64,000 nucleotides of DNA. It comes from Neodontobutis hainanensis (taxonomy: Eukaryota > Chordata > Actinopteri > Gobiiformes > Odontobutidae). Positions within the stretch are counted from its first letter, which is position 1, and each line of letters opens with the position of its first letter. The stretch is from assembly GCA_024349245.1 (NCBI GenBank), contig JALDNG010000383.1:1-64000 (forward strand), given 5' to 3'. The translations under genes and the position numbers were made by a program. Positions 59,501 to 64,000 of the stretch are shown one piece after another. Below the pieces are notes generated by a model, which did no database searches, was not told the origin of the DNA, and saw only the letters and a program-made list of their open reading frames with translations.

Positions 59501-62500
59501 TATTTTTAGTTTTAAATGAAACAAATTTGTCAAAGATGCAAAAAAAACCGAATCAAAATTCATTTAGTTGTAAATTTTAGTTGCTGGAAATCATGATTTA
59601 TAATACGTTTTTGTTTGACCTAAAAGAAGATTTTTGTTCAAAATAATTAAGAAAATTCGTTATGAATTATTTTTATTCCTTTTATGTCATAAGATAAATT
59701 AATATATTTTTCTTTCTAAAAATATAACTGTTAGTTCCTCATCAAAATAATTTAAAATAAAATATTTTTTATTTTTTCACAAAAATAATGTTTATTTCAA
59801 AATTAACAAATTTTAAATGGTGTGAGTTAATTATCATGAGCGTTTTATGTTTTATATGATTTATAATGAAGTCAACAATATTTTTGATATTAGAATTTGT
59901 TCAATGAGAGAAATTTATCATATCTAAAGCATTAAGAGTATTATTTGAAAATCTTGAAATTTAATGTCACCGTATTCTTTAAATTTTCTCAATTTTATGA
60001 CCAATATTATTCATAACATTATTAATGTCAGAATCAAAAATAAATAACTTACAACGTAAAAATTTTAAAAGAAGTAATTCACTGAATTGAAAATTATATT
60101 ATATAACTTTGATATTTCAAAAACTGACAAATATATTTTTATAATTTTACTATGGTAAAATATTTTAATTTTGTAAATTGGTTTGTTCGAGTGTGTAGTT
60201 CAAATTCGAGAAATATTTAACCTTTTAAAGAGGCATGATATCGGGATTTGAAAAGTAAATTAAAACTCACTAACCAAAAATGTATTATTTTAAATTGAAA
60301 CCTCTGTTTGTATGAACAAAATTTTTTTGATATAAAGACAATATCTTGTTTTCACATATAGGAATATTTCGATTTTTTCAAAAATGATACTCATAAGTAC
60401 TAAGTTAACAATATATATGCTACTTTTTTTAAAACCATAAAATATTTAAAGGTTTATAAACAGTTAAAACAATTAGATAAGAGACAAAAATGAAAATTCT
60501 TAAAAAATTATCAATGGTAGATTTTAAAAGATTTTTAAAAATGAGTATGTAAAAGATAAATATCAATTCTAACATTTTAATATCAAAAATGTGAGATTAT
60601 TTGAATGCTAATCCTTAAACATATAAGATTGAATCTTTGAACATAAATACAAACGTTAATTTTGAATTTTTATCGCATTAGCCTGTTTAAATTTATTAAG
60701 TTATTGAATACTAAAGTAATATAGTTTTTTTACATCCTTTTTAAAAATGGAAAAGTAAGTCATTATGTTCTTAAATCAGTTTTCATCATATTTTTGTGCC
60801 TTATGTCATATATATCGAAATGGAATCATCATAAAAAATTTTAAGTCTTTTTATTTATGTTTTTAAGAGTTTCAAGATAAGATCAATTTTGGCTGAAAGT
60901 TAAGTTAAAGTTTTTTTATCGTCAAAGGAGTTGATTTAAAATTTTTAAGCAAATTAAGACTACCAAGGACACACGAACATTCTTTGAACGTGTAAATAAA
61001 CCACACGGTTTAATTTTAAAAATTATTGACAATATACTCTTCGCGTGGGGGAGCCTGTGTAAAGCTAGAAAAGCCTTTGTTGAAAAAGCACGTTTATAAT
61101 TTATTGTGAGGAAGTGCAGATGGGTCCCGTCCCATCTTTAATAAGAAGTTAAAATATATCACTTCACAAAGAGCCAATGCTGAAAATATAGGGTCGATAT
61201 ATTTAGATAAGGAAACGGTGAGATTTTAATGCATAAGAATAACATATAATATTCGTTACTAGTTTTTTATAACTGAATAAGAGTGATAAATTGAAGTGAA
61301 GGACGAGCGGCAGAAACTATGAAGCAGAACGATTAAAAATTACGATTAAAAACGAAAAATACTTATATTGATACCCAGATAGATTATAACTTATCCATGA
61401 TCACAAAAATATCGTAATATATCTAAATTATTCATAACTTATAGTTTCATACCTTGTATAAATTGTAAAATTTTAAGATAGAAATTAATTCGATGCATTA
61501 TCACACAGAAAATTCAAAAGCATAAGAGTTACATGTGTTTCATTTTAAAATCATAGTTATCTCGAAACTTAAAATAAGAAGAAAAATCACAATAATAGAC
61601 ATGTAAAACACGATCGTTCAAAAAAAAACTTGAAAAGCAAAAATTTGTCTCAAGAATTCATCCTGGAATATATATTGTCAGTAAATCTAATGAGAAAACT
61701 TTCGATCTTTCTGTTGATTTTGGAATATCCCTGAATCTATTTATATTGTTAAATTTATTTTCATTATTTTGATGTTTGAACTCATACTTTCATGAAATCC
61801 AAGTTTTAGAAAAACTTACCTTCGTGTGTTGGGTTAACTCAAATCTTCATCATCACAAAATAATGTTTCTTATAATAATATCATATTCTACGTTTTCCTA
61901 AGTTTTCACATGTCAAATCAATGAGAAATAATAAAAAACAAGAGATAAGCCCTTCGAAAGAATTTCAAGAATTATTTCATCCTTAAAATTTTTTTCATTG
62001 TGAAAATAATTTTTAAATTTAAGATTTTTCAACGACGTTAATAAATAATATGATTAATTTTTATTGACACATTTTTCAGAAATAGATTTATTAAATTTAA
62101 CGTTTTTCATATAAATTTAAAATTTTAACATTGAGATGGCGTTTATATTATATTATATTTTATTTATTACATTATATATTCAGGAGAAAAACTCAAATAC
62201 TTATGATAGATGTATAAAATTTAAATTTATCTGTTTTATAACATTCCTATTAAATGATGTTAATAAAAAGTATCACAAAAAATAATATGACTTATAAATA
62301 TTTGAAAAATAACTGACAATAAAATATTGAAAAACACTTTCATTTTACTCGTGTAAAATTTTGATAATTTTTTTTCTTATGAAGTTTAAATAATCTAAAT
62401 ACCTTAAGGGGTAGAAGTTATAAGATTTTGATTTCTGTTTAAATTTATATTTTTAGTTTATTAAAATTTGTTCTCCTAAAATCTGGAAAACAACAACTAA

Positions 62501-64000
62501 CTCATGATAGATATCTTATTATTTAATAATATTTTATTTGTGGCAATTAGACTATTCTCCATTTTCAAAACTAAATCAAAATAATAAATATCTGAGTTAA
62601 AAATTCTTGAGAACATGTTCTACAATATTAGGGTATTATAGATAATTTATAACAGAAAATATATCACGATAATATTAATTCATGACAACAAGAGTTATGA
62701 ACTTTTTCATGGTTAATTATTTTCGGGATTTTTATAAATTAGCAAATTTAATACTTATCTAGTTATAAATTCTTAACATGTTGATTATAATCGTAAACTT
62801 ATAGAGAATTTATACCATTTGAATTATCAACGAAACACTTTCTACTTGAATTATTTGTTAAAATTTTTAAGAGTTTAAGAAGGGATTGCTTTAATGAAAG
62901 ATAATTTGGGTATTAATACTCGAATAAAGAATTCTTAGCCAACCAGACTATGATGTGCTTCAGATGTAAACAGAAGTGTATGTTTGCCATGTCAACTATT
63001 TATTAAGAAAATGGCTTGTTAGATTCACATAAAAAGATTGTATGAATTTACAAGGGTTAAAGCAAAACCATCAAATCATTATGTTTCTCTAAAAATTGCA
63101 ATTTTTTAGGAAGCGATATTTATAACTTCTTAAAATGTAAATATATCAATTTCACAAATCTCATAACACTAAAAATGATTCATTTAAATACCCAACCAGA
63201 AACTATTTAAAATATATTAAGGCGAACAAATATCTGGCAGATTCCATATTATGAATCTTGAAAAGAAAATATTGATTGAAAATGATCAAAATTATTCTTA
63301 GTTATTTAAAATTATTCTTCAAATCATTAATGGTGAACTAAATGATGCAAAATTTAAATTCATTAACTTACGCAGATATATAATTGAAATAATTAACGTA
63401 TATTAATATTCAATTATTATATAAAATTTTTGAGAATAATAAATTAAAAATTAATGATGAAACTCAAATACGAATTACCTTTTTCTCAATAGTTAAAATC
63501 GTTTTCATCCGTCGTAATTAAAATAATTTTGGTTTGTGTATTTTGAGCACTTTAAACAAAAGAACATGAATATACAGGCATCTTCAGAATCTTTTAATAA
63601 ACAAGAAAGTCTTCTTAGATCGGTAAAATTTAACAATACGTTAATTAACAAGCCTTGTTTGATCAAATTCATATTTTAGTGATTTGATTTTAAATATTTT
63701 TATTTTCCATATTATGCAAAAATTTTTTCAATGAATTGAAACAGAAAATTTAATCACCTTCAAAAATATCAAACAATAAATTTTTAGTCAGCTATTCCCT
63801 TTAAAATGAATTTTAATATAAATAATTTAGTTTCTCTGGTCAAATACGATTTTTTTATTCACATAGTTAAATGTTTCATACCTATCATAAAAATACCGAT
63901 AATAAGCAGAATCAATAAAAATTTTAAGCCACTTAAATGTTAAAACTTGTAAGTTTTTAAATGTGAAATGTCTATCTTACCATTTTAGAAGGTTATAAAA
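50580..64000. other. Gene-poor AT desert
   Basis: Extremely A/T-rich, with short random ORFs only. Small G+C-richer patches occur at 51.80-51.84 kb, 52.62-53.05 kb and 61.02-61.14 kb. The 52.62-53.05 kb patch has minus-strand peptide-like pieces (WVKTDLIQIWRIVHSSIVF) interrupted by stops. A CATGCGCG octamer is at 51155-51162 with no recognised gene beside it. No tRNA, rRNA or tandem array seen. Confidence 0.5.
61118..61137. other. Short inverted repeat in G+C-rich patch
   Basis: AGATGGG and CCCATCT form a perfect 7-bp stem around a 6-base loop (TCCCGT). It stands out in an AT desert. It could be part of a small structured RNA or a transposon remnant; no RNA family recognised. Confidence 0.3.

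Overview
This is a eukaryotic, very AT-rich window (about a quarter G+C by eye) that I read as a compact metazoan genome. Genes that can be named are ANAPC10/DOC1 (33556-34113, +), a taspase-1 threonine protease (39780-40852, +) and a CDC50/TMEM30 P4-ATPase chaperone (46575-47712, -). The last two keep their conserved frames only if introns of 21-35 nt are removed. That points to an animal with extremely short introns; a dicyemid mesozoan fits best from general knowledge, but this is inference and not a proven assignment.

Layout. 1-8.85 kb: AT-rich, essentially gene-free. 8.85-12.85 kb: a decayed Helitron (Rep plus helicase, + strand) with many stops and a destroyed HUH motif. 12.85-23.7 kb: mostly AT desert with several coding-like islands (13.7-14.1, 15.67-16.1, 18.6-19.2 kb) and one significant 148-codon ORF (20982-21428, -). 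23.7-39.3 kb: a gene-bearing belt with many small multi-exon models on both strands, plus ANAPC10; apart from ANAPC10 these models are unidentified and were built by eye from phase-compatible GT-AG introns. 39.8-40.9 kb: TASP1. 41.46-45.57 kb: a degenerate Ty3/gypsy-type retroelement, minus strand. 46.57-47.71 kb: CDC50. 48.2-50.6 kb: one terminal-exon candidate and a decayed coding block. 50.6-64 kb: AT desert with very little signal.

The genes look like ordinary housekeeping functions (cell-cycle ubiquitin ligase, nuclear processing protease, lipid flippase partner) and do not form a pathway. The most striking features are the intron size, the number of short genes that standard ORF calling misses, and an exact 8-mer (CATGCGCG) that recurs in the gene belt, once just upstream of TASP1.
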